NCBI RefSeq assembly: GCF_000765235.1
Contig: NZ_JPJG01000027.1
Coordinates: 1 to 41,799 of the forward strand
DNA from: Oscillibacter sp. ER4
Lineage (GTDB): Bacteria > Bacillota > Clostridia > Oscillospirales > Oscillospiraceae
Length of the DNA stretch: 41,799 bases
Direction of reading: 5' to 3'
The position numbers were made by a program, and so were the translations under genes. Below the pieces are notes generated by a model. The model worked only from the letters and a program-made list of their open reading frames with translations. It was not told the origin of the DNA and did no database searches. Shown in pieces: positions 22,158 to 30,945 of this stretch. How positions within the stretch are numbered: position 1 is the stretch's first letter; every line of letters starts with the position of its first letter.

Positions 22158-23046
22158 GATTGAGCTCTGTCAAAAACCGTCCCAGTGCGGGGTTCTGGTT
22201 GCCGCTCTGCCATGCGGCGATGATCTCTTCCTCCTCCCCTTCGCCCACGAGCGGGACGAAGACGAGGTTGTCGGCATTGTAAAGGCGGTCAGTGCAGTAG
22301 TCGGGCAGGAGAGAGATACCCTCCTCCGCCGCGACCATCATTAAAATACTCTCGGTATCCGCCGAGCGGAAAAGAATATTCGGCTTGTAGCCCGCCTCGG
22401 CGTAGCGCTGCATGAAAAAGGCGTCGCCGTAGGAATCGGGCGCGGCGTCGGGCGACATATATAAGATGTTCTCCCCGCGCAGCTCTTGCCGCGTGAGCTG
22501 GCGGCGCTGCGTGAGCGGATGGCCCGCATAGAGCGCGACAACGAGCCGAGCCTTTTCGACCGTCTGAAACGTGACGCCCTCCTGTGTGCGCAGGTTTGTC
22601 GAGTCCCAAGTGAAGACGATGTCATACTCCTGATGGAGTAACCCCGCGGCCAACACATCCGTCGAGCAGCGGTAGAACGAGATGAGCACGTTTCCGTTTT
22701 TCTGGTGGAAGTGGCGCATCAGGACCGAGAGGTCGCTGCGCTCGTAGCCGCGCACGTAGCCGACGCGCAGTGTTCCGGTCAGGCCCGTCGCCGCGTCATG
22801 CACGCGTTCCTGTGCGCGGCTCATGCGCTCTAAGATCGCTTTTGCGTCCAAAAGGAACGACTTTCCCGCGCTCGTCAGGCTTACAGGGCGTGTGCTGCGG
22901 TCGAAGAGCTCGCAGCCGAGCGTCTGCTCAAGCTGCTGGATCTGCTGCGTCACCGCGGTCTGCGAGATGTAATACTGCTCCGCCGCCTTTGTGAAGCTCC
23001 GGTGCTCCGCGGCGGAGACAAAATAGCGTAGCTGATTGCGATTCAT
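22138..23046 (-). CDS. LysR-family transcriptional regulator
   Basis: 302 aa. The N-terminal winged helix-turn-helix (about 1-60) has the family pattern LRYFVSAAEHRSFTKAAEQ and ISQTAVTQQIQQLE. The C-terminal periplasmic-binding-like effector domain begins near residue 90 (LRVGYVRGYERSDL) and ends with a Glu-rich loop, VGEGEEEE. The effector is unknown. ATG is preceded by AGGAAA. It is divergent from the NSS transporter gene, and the 127-bp gap holds a LysR-type box, so it probably controls that transporter and itself. Confidence 0.9.
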   Translation of the reverse strand: MNRNQLRYFVSAAEHRSFTKAAEQYYISQTAVTQQIQQLEQTLGCELFDRSTRPVSLTSAGKSFLLDAKAILERMSRAQERVHDAATGLTGTLRVGYVRGYERSDLSVLMRHFHQKNGNVLISFYRCSTDVLAAGLLHQEYDIVFTWDSTNLRTQEGVTFQTVEKARLVVALYAGHPLTQRRQLTRQELRGENILYMSPDAAPDSYGDAFFMQRYAEAGYKPNILFRSADTESILMMVAAEEGISLLPDYCTDRLYNADNLVFVPLVGEGEEEEIIAAWQSGNQNPALGRFLTELNQKDPPY

Positions 23047-23065
23047 GTACTCATTTCCTCATAAC

Positions 23066-23080
23066 ATAAGTTTTGCTTAT
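23066..23080. promoter_or_regulatory. LysR-type operator box
   Basis: ATAAG-N5-CTTAT is a 15-bp interrupted palindrome containing the T-N11-A core typical of LysR-family sites. A second palindrome, CCGAT-A-ATCGG, lies at 23089-23099. Both sit upstream of the transporter promoter, consistent with activation from the divergent gap. Confidence 0.6.
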
Positions 23081-23101
23081 TATATCATCCGATAATCGGT
23101 C

Positions 23102-23130
23102 TTGTAAAGCCCATCTTCCTGCGGTAAGAT
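23102..23130 (+). promoter_or_regulatory. promoter of the NSS transporter gene
   Basis: TTGTAA (23102-23107), 17-nt spacer, TAAGAT (23125-23130), about 44 bp before the ATG and just downstream of the two palindromes. Confidence 0.6.
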
Positions 23131-23173
23131 AAGCACATCGTTCATAAATCTTTTACAAATGAGGTCGATCAAC

Positions 23174-24529
23174 ATGAAACGCGAATCGTTCCGCTCCCGT
23201 CTGGGCTTCCTGCTCGTCAGCGCGGGCTGCGCCATCGGCATCGGCAATGTCTGGCGCTTCCCCTATGTGACGGGCAAAAACGGCGGCGGCTATTTTGTTC
23301 TCTTTTACATTCTGTGCCTGCTCATCATGGGCGTTCCCGTGCTGACGATGGAGCTGGCCGTCGGCCGCGCGAGCCGCAAGAGCGCGATCCTCGCCTACAA
23401 GACGCTCGAAAAGCCCAAGTCCAAGTGGCACATCCACGGCTGGTTCTGCCTGATCGGCTGCTACCTCTTGATGATGTACTACACGACGGTTTCCGGCTGG
23501 ATGGTGAGCTATTTTGGCAGGTTCCTGACCGGCAAGTTCTACTACGGCATGCCCGCAGAGGATGCGTCCGCCGTGTTCGGCCAGCTGCTGTCCGATCCTG
23601 TTGAAATGGGCATTTTGGCAGTCGCCATCGTCATCGTCGGCTTCATCGTCTGCTCGTTCGGCCTGCAAAAGGGCCTTGAGCGCGTGTCCAAGGTCATGAT
23701 GCTCGCGCTGCTGTTTCTCATTCTCGTGCTCGCCGTTCACAGCCTGACGCTTTCCGGCGCGGCAGAGGGCATGAAGTTCTATCTGCTCCCCTCGATGGAT
23801 TCCATCCGCGAAAACGGCCTGCGCAGCCTCATCACCGACGCGATGAACCAAGCATTCTTCACGCTCTCTCTCGGCATTGCCGCGATGGAGATCTTCGGCA
23901 GCTACATGTCCGATGACCACGCCCTCGCCGGTGAGTCCATCCGCATCTGCGCGCTCGATACGTTCGTTGCGCTCATGGCCGGCACCATCATCTTTCCCGC
24001 ATGCTTCTCCTACGGCGTTGCGCCCGAGCAGGGCCCGTCCCTCCTCTTTGTCACGCTGCCGCAGGTGTTCGTCAATATGTCCGGCGGCCGCTTCTGGGGC
24101 ACGCTGTTCTTCCTCTTCATGATGTTCGCGAGCATGTCCACGGTGCTGGCGGTGTTTGAAAACATCCTCGCCGTCTGCATGGATACATTTGGCTGGAGCC
24201 GCAAGAAGGCCGTTTTCATCAATGGTGTGCTGCTGATGCTCCTGAGTCTTCCCTGCGTGTTCGGCTACAACATCTGGAGCGACTTCCACCCCATTCTCGG
24301 CAAGGACGTGCTCGACAGCGAGGACTTCCTTGTGAGCAACCTCCTGCTGCCCATCGGCTCGCTCGTGTATCTGCTGTTCTGCGTCACGAAGTGGGGCTGG
24401 GGCTTTGACAAGTACCTTGCTGAGGTCAACAAGGGCACGGGCATCAAGCTCTCGCCCAAGCTCAAGCCCTATTTCCAGTGGGTGCTGCCGATCCTGATCG
24501 TCATCATCCTGCTCCAAGGCCTGCTGTAA
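23174..24529 (+). CDS. sodium-dependent transporter, NSS/SNF family
   Basis: 451 aa from ATG 23174 (GAGG nine bases upstream). A LeuT-fold Na+-coupled importer of amino acids or related compounds. The first helix shows the hallmark SRLGFLLVSAGCAIGIGNVWRFPYV segment with the unwound Na+/substrate-binding stretch GCAIGIGN, then GGGYFVLFYI and an ELAVGRAS loop. About eleven hydrophobic segments, the usual number for bacterial members. Substrate cannot be assigned. Divergent from a LysR regulator that is its likely controller. Followed by a strong terminator. Confidence 0.92.
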   Translation: MKRESFRSRLGFLLVSAGCAIGIGNVWRFPYVTGKNGGGYFVLFYILCLLIMGVPVLTMELAVGRASRKSAILAYKTLEKPKSKWHIHGWFCLIGCYLLMMYYTTVSGWMVSYFGRFLTGKFYYGMPAEDASAVFGQLLSDPVEMGILAVAIVIVGFIVCSFGLQKGLERVSKVMMLALLFLILVLAVHSLTLSGAAEGMKFYLLPSMDSIRENGLRSLITDAMNQAFFTLSLGIAAMEIFGSYMSDDHALAGESIRICALDTFVALMAGTIIFPACFSYGVAPEQGPSLLFVTLPQVFVNMSGGRFWGTLFFLFMMFASMSTVLAVFENILAVCMDTFGWSRKKAVFINGVLLMLLSLPCVFGYNIWSDFHPILGKDVLDSEDFLVSNLLLPIGSLVYLLFCVTKWGWGFDKYLAEVNKGTGIKLSPKLKPYFQWVLPILIVIILLQGLL

Positions 24530-24560
24530 ATTTGCTATTCTCTCATCTCTCATATCTCTC

Positions 24561-24605
24561 AAAAGGGAAAAGCCGCAGTGAAATTCACTGCGGCTTTTCC
24601 CTTTT
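24561..24605 (+). terminator. terminator of the NSS transporter gene
   Basis: About 20-bp near-perfect stem centred on 24583 (AAAAGGGAAAAGCCGCAGTG and its complement), followed by T5. Confidence 0.9.
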
Positions 24606-24676
24606 TCCGCTTCCTTCGCAATTATGAACTCCGTGTAAATTCGCACATAACTCGTAAATATATTTATATAAATCTA

Positions 24677-24704
24677 TTGACAAAATTTTTTCTCGTGCTA
24701 TGAT
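24677..24704 (+). promoter_or_regulatory. promoter of the RHH regulator-clpB unit
   Basis: TTGACA (24677-24682), 16-nt spacer, TATGAT (24699-24704) with an extended TGC. Just upstream is an AT-only palindrome, ATTTATATAAAT (24662-24673), that could act as an UP element or operator. Confidence 0.75.
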
Positions 24705-24708
24705 AGCA
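24696..24708. promoter_or_regulatory. 13-bp palindrome over the -10 box
   Basis: TGCTAT-G-ATAGCA is a perfect palindrome that covers the -10 hexamer. Its position predicts repression when bound. The next gene encodes a ribbon-helix-helix protein, a class that binds short palindromes, so autoregulation is the simplest reading. Confidence 0.55.
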
Positions 24709-24739
24709 TCCAGAAAAGAAAAGAACCCCAAGGAGGCGC

Positions 24740-25393
24740 ATGATGAAAAAAAACCTGTACAGTCTGACGCTGTCAGATGATGTGGTGCGCGAGGTCGACG
24801 CGCTGGCCCACCGGATGGGCACGAACCGTTCGGCGCTCGTCAACCAGATTCTGGCCGAGTACGTCTCCGTGCCGACGCCCGAGCGCCGCTGGAACGATAT
24901 TTTCGAGGCCATCGAAGAGTTGATGACGCCCACGCGCGAGCTGGTGCCGTTCTTCGCCCCCGGCTCGTCCACAATGTCGCTCAAATCGAGCCTATCGTAT
25001 AAGTACCGCCCGACGGTCAAGTACGAGGTCGACCTGAGCAATGGCGACGCCCAGACGATGGGCACGCTGAACATCGTGTTCCGCACACAGTCGGCGGCGC
25101 TGATCTCCGCAATGACGAGCTTCTTCCGGCTCTGGGTGCAAATCGAAGACAAGTGCCTCGCACCGCTTCTCGGCAGCTCCATTTCCTGCGCGCTGTACGA
25201 CGGGCGCTTCGTCCGTCCGCTCGCGATGCCGCGCGGAAAGGCGCTGACTGCCGATGATGTCGCCGGTGCGATCAGCGCTTATGTCCAGCTCTTCGACCGG
25301 CTGCTCAAGGGCTATCTCGACGGCTCGCTCTCCGCGAGCGATGTTGAAATGGCCTACCGCGGCGATCTGCGAAGCAGAACGCTGCTGATTTAA
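24740..25393 (+). CDS. ribbon-helix-helix regulator with unknown C-terminal domain
   Basis: 217 aa. AAGGAGG lies just before tandem ATG codons. Residues 1-45 (NLYSLTLSDDVVREVDALAH, then GTNRSALVNQILAEYV) match a CopG/Arc-type ribbon-helix-helix: a short beta strand, then two helices with the conserved NRSALV turn. The remaining 170 residues have no family I recognise. They look alpha/beta, contain a pair of basic strands (SLSYKYRPTVKYEVDLS) and a helical end, and may be a ligand or dimerisation domain. It lies 40 bp before clpB in the same direction, so it may tune clpB as well as itself. No antitoxin partner is present. Confidence 0.8.
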   Translation: MMKKNLYSLTLSDDVVREVDALAHRMGTNRSALVNQILAEYVSVPTPERRWNDIFEAIEELMTPTRELVPFFAPGSSTMSLKSSLSYKYRPTVKYEVDLSNGDAQTMGTLNIVFRTQSAALISAMTSFFRLWVQIEDKCLAPLLGSSISCALYDGRFVRPLAMPRGKALTADDVAGAISAYVQLFDRLLKGYLDGSLSASDVEMAYRGDLRSRTLLI

Positions 25394-25433
25394 TCACTTA
25401 ATTGTAAAAAACACGAATTTGAGGTGAACTTGA

Positions 25434-28025
25434 ATGAATGCTGAAAAATATACGCAAAAGGCTTTGGAAGCCGTCAAGACCGCGCAGAACATGGCGCAGG
25501 AAAACGGCAACCAGTATCTGACCACCGAGCATTTGCTCTATGCCCTGCTCGATCAGGACGGCGGACTGATTGGGTCACTGTTCGGTAAGATGGGCGTCGA
25601 TTGCGACGGCTTACTCTCCGAGCTCGACACGCTGATCCGCAATCTGCCCCGCATCTCCGGCGGCAGCGGCGAGGTGTACGCCTCGCCCGAGGTCGGCAAG
25701 ATCCTGAACCTTGCCGAAAAGACCGCCGAAAAGCTGCACGACGAGTATCTCTCCGTTGAGCACCTGATGCTCGCCATCTTCTCCGAGGGCTCGCAGAGCG
25801 TGCGCCAGCTGCTCTCCGACCACGGCATCACGAGAAGCCGCTTCTCCGATGAGCTTGCGAAGGTCAAGACCTCCCCCGTGACGAGCGACAATCCCGAGGA
25901 TTCCTACGACGCGCTCAAGAAGTACGGCACGGACCTCGTCGAGCGCGCCCGCACGAAGGAGCTTGACCCCGTCATCGGCCGTGACGCAGAGATCCGCAAC
26001 GTCATCCGCATTCTGTCGCGTAAGACGAAGAACAACCCCGTGCTCATCGGCGAGCCGGGCGTCGGCAAGACGGCCATCGCCGAGGGCCTTGCCCAGCGTA
26101 TCGTGCGCGGCGATGTGCCCGAAGGGCTCAAGGACCGCACGATCTTCTCGCTCGACATGGGCGCGCTGATCGCGGGCGCGAAATACCGCGGCGAGTTTGA
26201 AGAGCGCTTAAAGGCCGTTTTGAACGAGGTCAAGAAGTCCGACGGCAAGATCATCCTCTTCATTGATGAGCTGCACACCATCGTCGGCGCGGGCAAGACC
26301 GAGGGCAGCATGGATGCCGGCAACCTCTTAAAGCCGATGCTGGCTCGCGGCGAGCTGCACTGCATCGGCGCGACCACGCTTGACGAGTACCGCCAGTATA
26401 TCGAAAAGGACGCCGCCCTCGAGCGCCGCTTCCAGCCTGTCATGGTCAACGAGCCAACGGTCGAGGACACCATTTCCATCCTGCGCGGCCTGAAGGAGCG
26501 CTATGAGATCTATCACGGCGTTCGCATCCACGACAACGCGCTTGTCGCCGCCGCGACGCTCTCCGACCGCTATATCACCGACCGTTTCCTGCCCGACAAG
26601 GCCATCGACCTCGTCGATGAGGCCTGCGCGATGATCCGCACGGAGATCGACTCGATGCCCGCAGAGCTCGACGATCTGCGCCGCAAGATCATGCAGCAGG
26701 AGATCGAAGAGATGGCCCTCAAGAAAGAGGACGACCAGCTCTCCCGCGACCGTCTCGAGGAGCTCAAGAAAGAGCTTGCCGATGAAAAGGAACAGTTCAA
26801 CGCCATGAAGTCCCGCTGGGAAGCGGAAAAGAGCGGCGTGGACAGCGTGAAGCAGCTCAAGAGCCAGATCGAGCAGATGCACGGCGAGATCGAGCGCGCG
26901 CAGGCGAACCTTGAGTACGAAAAGGCCGCAAAGCTCAAGTACTCCGATCTCCCCGCCCTCGAAAAGCAGCTCAAGGACGCCGAGGCCGCGGCCGAAAAGC
27001 ACACGGGCGACAACTCCATGGTGCACGACACCGTAACCGAAAACGAGATCGCCGATATCGTCGGCAAGTGGACGGGCATCCCCGTCAGCCGCTTGATGGA
27101 GGGCGAGCGCGAAAAGCTGCTGCGCCTCGACGAAATCATTCACAAGCGTGTCGTCGGTCAGGACGAGGCCGTGCGTCTCGTGACCGAGGCCATCCAGCGC
27201 TCGCGTGCAGGCATCGCAGACCCGAACCGCCCGATCGGCAGCTTCCTCTTCCTCGGTCCCACGGGCGTTGGCAAGACGGAGCTTGCAAAGTCCCTCGCCG
27301 ACTGCCTGTTCGACGATGAACACAACCTCGTGCGCATCGACATGACCGAGTACATGGAGAAATTCTCCGTCTCGCGTCTCATTGGTGCCCCTCCGGGATA
27401 CGTCGGCTATGACGAGGGCGGTCAGCTCACCGAGGCCGTGCGCCGCAAGCCGTACAGTGTCGTGCTGTTCGACGAGGTCGAAAAGGCGCACCCGGACGTC
27501 TTCAACATCCTGCTGCAAATTCTCGACGACGGCCGCATCACCGATTCGCAGGGCCGCACGGTGGACTTTAAGAACACGATCATCATCCTGACCTCGAACC
27601 TCGGCTCTTCCGAGCTGCTCGACGGCATCCAGCCGGACGGCAGCATTTCCGAGAGCGCCCGCGCCGCCGTCATGGGCGAGCTGCGCCGCGCGTTCCGTCC
27701 GGAATTCCTGAACCGTCTCGACGAGATCATCATGTTCAAGCCCCTCACGAAGGAGAACCTCAGCGGCATCATTGACATCCTGATGGAAGGTCTTAAGAAG
27801 CGCCTTGCCGACAAGACGCTGAGGCTCGAAGTCACGGATGCGGCCAAGAGCCTCATCATCGAGCGCGGCTTCGACCCGATCTACGGTGCGCGTCCGCTCA
27901 AGCGCTACCTCCAGAGCGCGGCAGAGACGCTGATCGCCAAGGAGATTTTGCGCGGCGACCTCGCCGCGGGCAGCACGCTTGTGCTCGACGCCGAAAACGG
28001 CGAGCTGAGCTGCCGCAAGAAGTAA
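25434..28025 (+). CDS. clpB: ATP-dependent disaggregase ClpB
   Basis: 863 aa, normal length. Double-AAA+ ring chaperone that pulls proteins out of aggregates with DnaK. N-terminal Clp_N repeats (about 1-145, with [11 protein letters not shown] and [11 protein letters not shown]), first Walker A GEPGVGKT at 206-213, a coiled-coil M domain at about 410-530 rich in Glu/Lys, second Walker A GPTGVGKT at about 606-613, and the C-terminal ClpB D2-small domain. No ClpP-binding IGF-type loop is seen where ClpC/ClpE have it, as expected for ClpB. GAGGTGA precedes the ATG. Lies downstream of an RHH regulator. CIRCE- or CtsR-like repeats were not found. Confidence 0.96.
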   Translation: MNAEKYTQKALEAVKTAQNMAQENGNQYLTTEHLLYALLDQDGGLIGSLFGKMGVDCDGLLSELDTLIRNLPRISGGSGEVYASPEVGKILNLAEKTAEKLHDEYLSVEHLMLAIFSEGSQSVRQLLSDHGITRSRFSDELAKVKTSPVTSDNPEDSYDALKKYGTDLVERARTKELDPVIGRDAEIRNVIRILSRKTKNNPVLIGEPGVGKTAIAEGLAQRIVRGDVPEGLKDRTIFSLDMGALIAGAKYRGEFEERLKAVLNEVKKSDGKIILFIDELHTIVGAGKTEGSMDAGNLLKPMLARGELHCIGATTLDEYRQYIEKDAALERRFQPVMVNEPTVEDTISILRGLKERYEIYHGVRIHDNALVAAATLSDRYITDRFLPDKAIDLVDEACAMIRTEIDSMPAELDDLRRKIMQQEIEEMALKKEDDQLSRDRLEELKKELADEKEQFNAMKSRWEAEKSGVDSVKQLKSQIEQMHGEIERAQANLEYEKAAKLKYSDLPALEKQLKDAEAAAEKHTGDNSMVHDTVTENEIADIVGKWTGIPVSRLMEGEREKLLRLDEIIHKRVVGQDEAVRLVTEAIQRSRAGIADPNRPIGSFLFLGPTGVGKTELAKSLADCLFDDEHNLVRIDMTEYMEKFSVSRLIGAPPGYVGYDEGGQLTEAVRRKPYSVVLFDEVEKAHPDVFNILLQILDDGRITDSQGRTVDFKNTIIILTSNLGSSELLDGIQPDGSISESARAAVMGELRRAFRPEFLNRLDEIIMFKPLTKENLSGIIDILMEGLKKRLADKTLRLEVTDAAKSLIIERGFDPIYGARPLKRYLQSAAETLIAKEILRGDLAAGSTLVLDAENGELSCRKK

Positions 28026-28033
28026 ATACGCGT

Positions 28034-28061
28034 GAAAAGCCGCCCATTCGGGCGGCTTTTC
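28034..28061 (+). terminator. terminator of clpB
   Basis: GAAAAGCCGCCC (28034-28045), loop ATTC, GGGCGGCTTTTC (28050-28061). The T-run is inside the stem end. Confidence 0.85.
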
Positions 28062-28094
28062 CCGTTTCGCTACCGATAGTAGCGGAATACTTGG

Positions 28095-28123
28095 TGGACT
28101 TTTGCGCCAAAAACTGCTACGAT
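28095..28123 (+). promoter_or_regulatory. promoter of the XRE/lipoprotein unit
   Basis: TGGACT (28095-28100), 17-nt spacer, TACGAT (28118-28123) with extended TGC. GCGCCA occurs twice, at 28104-28109 and 28125-28130, 21 bp apart and flanking the -10, a possible binding site for the encoded XRE protein. Confidence 0.5.
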
Positions 28124-28151
28124 AGCGCCATCAAGGCAAAGGAGACTTTCT

Positions 28152-28688
28152 ATGGACAACGAACTCGGCGCGCGCATCCGCACGCTTCGAAAGGAGCGCG
28201 GGCTGTCACAGGAGGCGCTGGCGCAGGCACTCGAAGTCTCGCGGCAGGCCGTGACAAAGTGGGAGGACGGCTCGTCGCTGCCGAGCACGGCGAACCTCTT
28301 CGCACTCTCGGGCTTTTTCGGTGTTCCGCTCGCAGAGCTGACCGGCACACCAGATGGGAACGCTCCCACAAGCATATCGGAGAAAACACGCGATAAGCGC
28401 ACAAAGACCCTGCGCATCAGTGCATGGGTTCTGCTGGCTATCAGCGTACCAACACTCATTTGGTGCGCGGTGCAGCATTTTACTGCCGAGCCATTCATTC
28501 CAGAGGAACCGGTTCCGCCCAATGCGATTATCGGTTACGCTGATACCACAACGTACATCTATACCGTCAGCAAATTGCCCACTTATCTGTTTTGGGGCGC
28601 GCTGCTGCTCTTTGTCGTGGGACTTGGTGTGCTGATAGGATTGAAAATCAAAAGGTGGAAAGGAAAAACACATGACGGGCAAGATTAA
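28152..28688 (+). CDS. membrane-anchored XRE-family regulator
   Basis: 178 aa. Residues about 6-60 are a Cro/C1-type helix-turn-helix (RIRTLRKERGLSQEALAQAL, then VSRQAVTKWEDGSSLPS). A charged linker (KTRDKRTKTLR) leads to a first membrane segment (about 89-107, ISAWVLLAISVPTLIWCAV), an outside loop of some 35 residues, a second segment (LFWGALLLFVVGLGVLIGL) and a basic end. The DNA-binding domain would sit at the inner membrane face, a layout used by regulators sensing envelope or extracellular signals. AAGGAGA precedes the ATG. The 3' end overlaps the lipoprotein gene by 17 bp, so the two are coupled. Confidence 0.85.
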   Translation: MDNELGARIRTLRKERGLSQEALAQALEVSRQAVTKWEDGSSLPSTANLFALSGFFGVPLAELTGTPDGNAPTSISEKTRDKRTKTLRISAWVLLAISVPTLIWCAVQHFTAEPFIPEEPVPPNAIIGYADTTTYIYTVSKLPTYLFWGALLLFVVGLGVLIGLKIKRWKGKTHDGQD

Positions 28689-29079
28689 AGTTTTATTGCC
28701 GCTGCTGCTCATTTTTCTACTTGTCGGCTGCGGCAAAACGGATGACGGCCTGACCATCGAGGGCCACGACTGGACATACGCAAACGCCATCGACAGCGAG
28801 GGGCAGCCGCTCGACCTCCCTGCCCTCACCTGCGCCGCGCAGGACGGCACGCTGACGGTCACGGATTCAGACGGCAGCACGCAAAGCGGCACATACACCC
28901 TCACCCAGCACGATGCGAACGACGTCCTCTATGATCTTACGCTGGATAGCGAGACTGGTACGGCGCTTGTCGGCGTCACGGAATACACCGATGCTGCAGG
29001 GGAGAAAAGCGGTGAGTATACGCTCATTTTATCGCTGCCAGAGCGGACGGTTTATTTTCGTGCCGATATGGCACAATGA
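28672..29079 (+). CDS. small lipoprotein of unknown function
   Basis: 135 aa with a clear lipoprotein signal: Lys-containing n-region, hydrophobic core LLPLLLIFLLVGC, lipobox LVGC with Cys20. The mature part (about 115 residues) is Asp/Thr-rich and beta-rich (WTYANAIDSEG, SGTYTLTQHDANDV, GEYTLILSLPERTVYF), resembling small extracellular beta-sandwich proteins. I recognise no family. Its start lies inside the XRE gene, with AAAGGAAAA before the ATG. A signalling pair with the membrane XRE protein is a reasonable guess. The repeat element begins 28 bp after the stop. Confidence 0.82.
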   Translation: MTGKIKVLLPLLLIFLLVGCGKTDDGLTIEGHDWTYANAIDSEGQPLDLPALTCAAQDGTLTVTDSDGSTQSGTYTLTQHDANDVLYDLTLDSETGTALVGVTEYTDAAGEKSGEYTLILSLPERTVYFRADMAQ

Positions 29080-29132
29080 ATCAAGGCCGCCCGAAAGGGC
29101 GGGGTTTTCCCTGCACCGTGCATGGGGCGAGT

Positions 29133-29174
29133 CAAAGGGGCCATTCTCTTTCGCAAAAGAGAATGGCCCCTTTG
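29133..29174. repeat. 19-bp-stem hairpin, left end of copy B
   Basis: Arms 29133-29151 and 29156-29174 with loop CGCA, the exact reverse complement of the copy A right hairpin. Together with the flank to 29195 the match is 62 of 63 bases by eye. Confidence 0.88.
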
Positions 29175-29607
29175 GAACCCCAAGAGAAAGGCTTTGATTG
29201 GCAATCTGGAGCTCGAACAACTTTCATGCCTCCGGAGTGAAAGTACCTGCGTGGCGGCATTGCTAACGCTCGCCGCCATTGGTTTTACTATACGATTTGC
29301 CTCTGCTTCTATTATCCGCTGCCGCTCTGCCCATCTTATAGAAGTGCGCAGTAATCACCGTCTACCGGAGTGCTAATCAATGCGGTGAGCGTAGCAATGC
29401 CGCATTCGGCTGGCAGTCCGCCGCCAAGCAAACGTCACTCGCGCCTCACGATAGTAAGGCGCGGTTGCAACATGCAACGAAACGCAGGGGTTCATGGCGA
29501 AGCCATGTACACCGCAGTGCAATCCGCAGGCTGCGCAGTTCTTCAAGTGCCTGACTGCCAATGTGCGGGGTCAAGGGGCAAGGCCCCTTGCGTTCTCTTG
29601 GGGGTTC

Positions 29608-29645
29608 AAGGGGGCCATTCTCTCACGTGAGAGAATGGTCCCCTT
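29608..29645. repeat. 19-bp-stem hairpin, right end of copy B
   Basis: Arms 29608-29626 and 29627-29645, with one G-T wobble (29613/29639 region) and no spare loop bases. Sequence related to, but not identical with, the other end hairpins; pairing is preserved despite changes. Confidence 0.82.
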
Positions 29646-29712
29646 TCCCGCATTCCCTGCGCCGCGCAGGGAATCCCATTGCTGCCTTCAGGCAGCAAAA
29701 GCCTGTAGAGCA

Positions 29713-30780
29713 CTATTGCCTTAATAACCTATTGATCTCACGCTTTGCAAGCGCAGTGACACCCTCAAAATCCACGCAGGGATGGTATGCATTCTCCAGC
29801 GCATCGTGCGCTTTTTTGGCGTCCGACAGTGCGCCCACAGCCTCATCTAAAAGTGACGCCTCCACGCGGCGCGTGAAGCGCAGCTTCGCCTTCTGCGCGC
29901 GCGTGAGCTTCTCCTCCGCCATCGCGTCGAGACGCAGGCGGCGGTAGGGCTTCCCGCCGTACGGGTTGCGCGCGTTCGTTGTGATAAACGCCAGCCCTTT
30001 TTCCGGGATCAATACGTGATGGAGCTCCCGCGGCCGGTCTGGATTCGGGCAGGCGATGATGTCGAAATGCTTCGCCTGTGCCGCCTGCACGACGGTCTCA
30101 AGCATTTCGTTTCCCAGCCCCGCACTGTCGATGATGGCATAGATGCGCGGGCAGAGGGCTTCGACGGTGTCGAACCGGCAAATCTCGCCCCGATGCGTCA
30201 CACCGCCCAAAAACGCGCGGTCGACGCGCCCGCTGCCGCCTCCCTCGCCGCGCAGCTCGCGTGCGAGAATGCCGTCGGTGCGGCGGCGGAGCTTCGAAAA
30301 ATCCATCTGCGCGTGCATTGCCACGCGGCGCTCGCTCTCCACCTCGCCCATCGCGCGCAGGATGCGATAGGCGCTGCGGTAGTGTGCGCGATATTCGTCG
30401 CTCAGCGCGACGATCTCCGCGCGGCGTACCTTAGCCGCGTCCACATCGTAGAAGCGTGTCAGATCGACATAGCGTTCGCTCGCGACCGCATAGGTCGGCT
30501 CGAGCACGTGCGGGCTGGTGCCATCGACAATGGCGGCGTTACGGTCCAGAAAGATCGCAGCGTCGAGTGAATCGGGGTCGCCCGAGCAGTTGATGTACAC
30601 GACGCGCTCGCCCGCGCGCTCCATCGCCGCGCCCACGCGGCGCATGAAGGTCGACTTGCCGCAGCCCGGGCCGCCTTTCAGAATCATCAGATCGTCGAGC
30701 CGACCGCCCAAAAGCTGGTCATAGAGCGAGAAAAAGCCCTCTTCGCTGTTTGCGCCGAGGAAAAAGTACACCGGTTTCAT
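29713..30780 (-). CDS. PRK06851-like P-loop ATPase
   Basis: 355 aa from ATG 30780 (GGGAGGG upstream; the longer reading begins without a site). The N-terminal part has FLGANSEEGFFSLYDQLLGG and the P-loop LKGGPGCGKSTFMRRVG (about 37-53), the pattern I know from the uncharacterised PRK06851 group of Firmicutes ATPases. Further on come YINCSGDPDSLDAAIF and, in the second half, another nucleotide-fold stretch (GLGNEMLETVVQAAQAKHFDII). The family normally shows two P-loop-like halves; the second here is degenerate (GGVTHRGEI). No function is known. The stop is TAG, rare in this window. Single gene; leftward towards repeat copy B. Confidence 0.75.
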   Translation of the reverse strand: MKPVYFFLGANSEEGFFSLYDQLLGGRLDDLMILKGGPGCGKSTFMRRVGAAMERAGERVVYINCSGDPDSLDAAIFLDRNAAIVDGTSPHVLEPTYAVASERYVDLTRFYDVDAAKVRRAEIVALSDEYRAHYRSAYRILRAMGEVESERRVAMHAQMDFSKLRRRTDGILARELRGEGGGSGRVDRAFLGGVTHRGEICRFDTVEALCPRIYAIIDSAGLGNEMLETVVQAAQAKHFDIIACPNPDRPRELHHVLIPEKGLAFITTNARNPYGGKPYRRLRLDAMAEEKLTRAQKAKLRFTRRVEASLLDEAVGALSDAKKAHDALENAYHPCVDFEGVTALAKREINRLLRQ

Positions 30781-30896
30781 AAGATCCCTCCCAAAATTGG
30801 TGCTTTCTCCATAGCGTATGCGTGCGTGGCTGTCCCCGCTTCCCGCCCTTCCCAAATCTTGTTTGTTAGGCAGCAACATTCCGTCATTCAGGAATG

Positions 30897-30935
30897 AAAA
30901 AAGCTCCGTTTGGGATTCCCAAACAGAGCCTTTTT
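30897..30935. terminator. bidirectional terminator
   Basis: GCTC-C-GTTTGGG (30903-30914), loop ATT, CCCAAAC-A-GAGC (30918-30929), with A6 on the left and T5 on the right. It ends the long leftward operon after the EFR1 gene. Confidence 0.85.
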
Positions 30936-30945
30936 ATGTACTTTC

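Larger units (their letters stand above)
29107..29670 (+). repeat. 564-bp noncoding hairpin-ended repeat element, copy B
   Basis: The intergenic space between the convergent lipoprotein and ATPase genes is filled by this element. Outer ends are TTCCCTGCACCGTGCATGGG (left, from about 29107) and CCCTGCGCCGCGCAGGG (29654-29670). Internal hairpins are at 29133-29174 and 29608-29645, with a smaller AAGGGGC/GCCCCTT stem at about 29573-29589. The core at 29287-29337 matches copy A (10078-10130) in the same orientation. The right arm from about 29522 (ATCCGCAGGCTGCGCAG onward) matches copy A from about 10338. GCGGCATTGCTAACGCTCGC near 29254 recurs inverted near 29380-29400. No credible reading frame. 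Confidence 0.75.
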
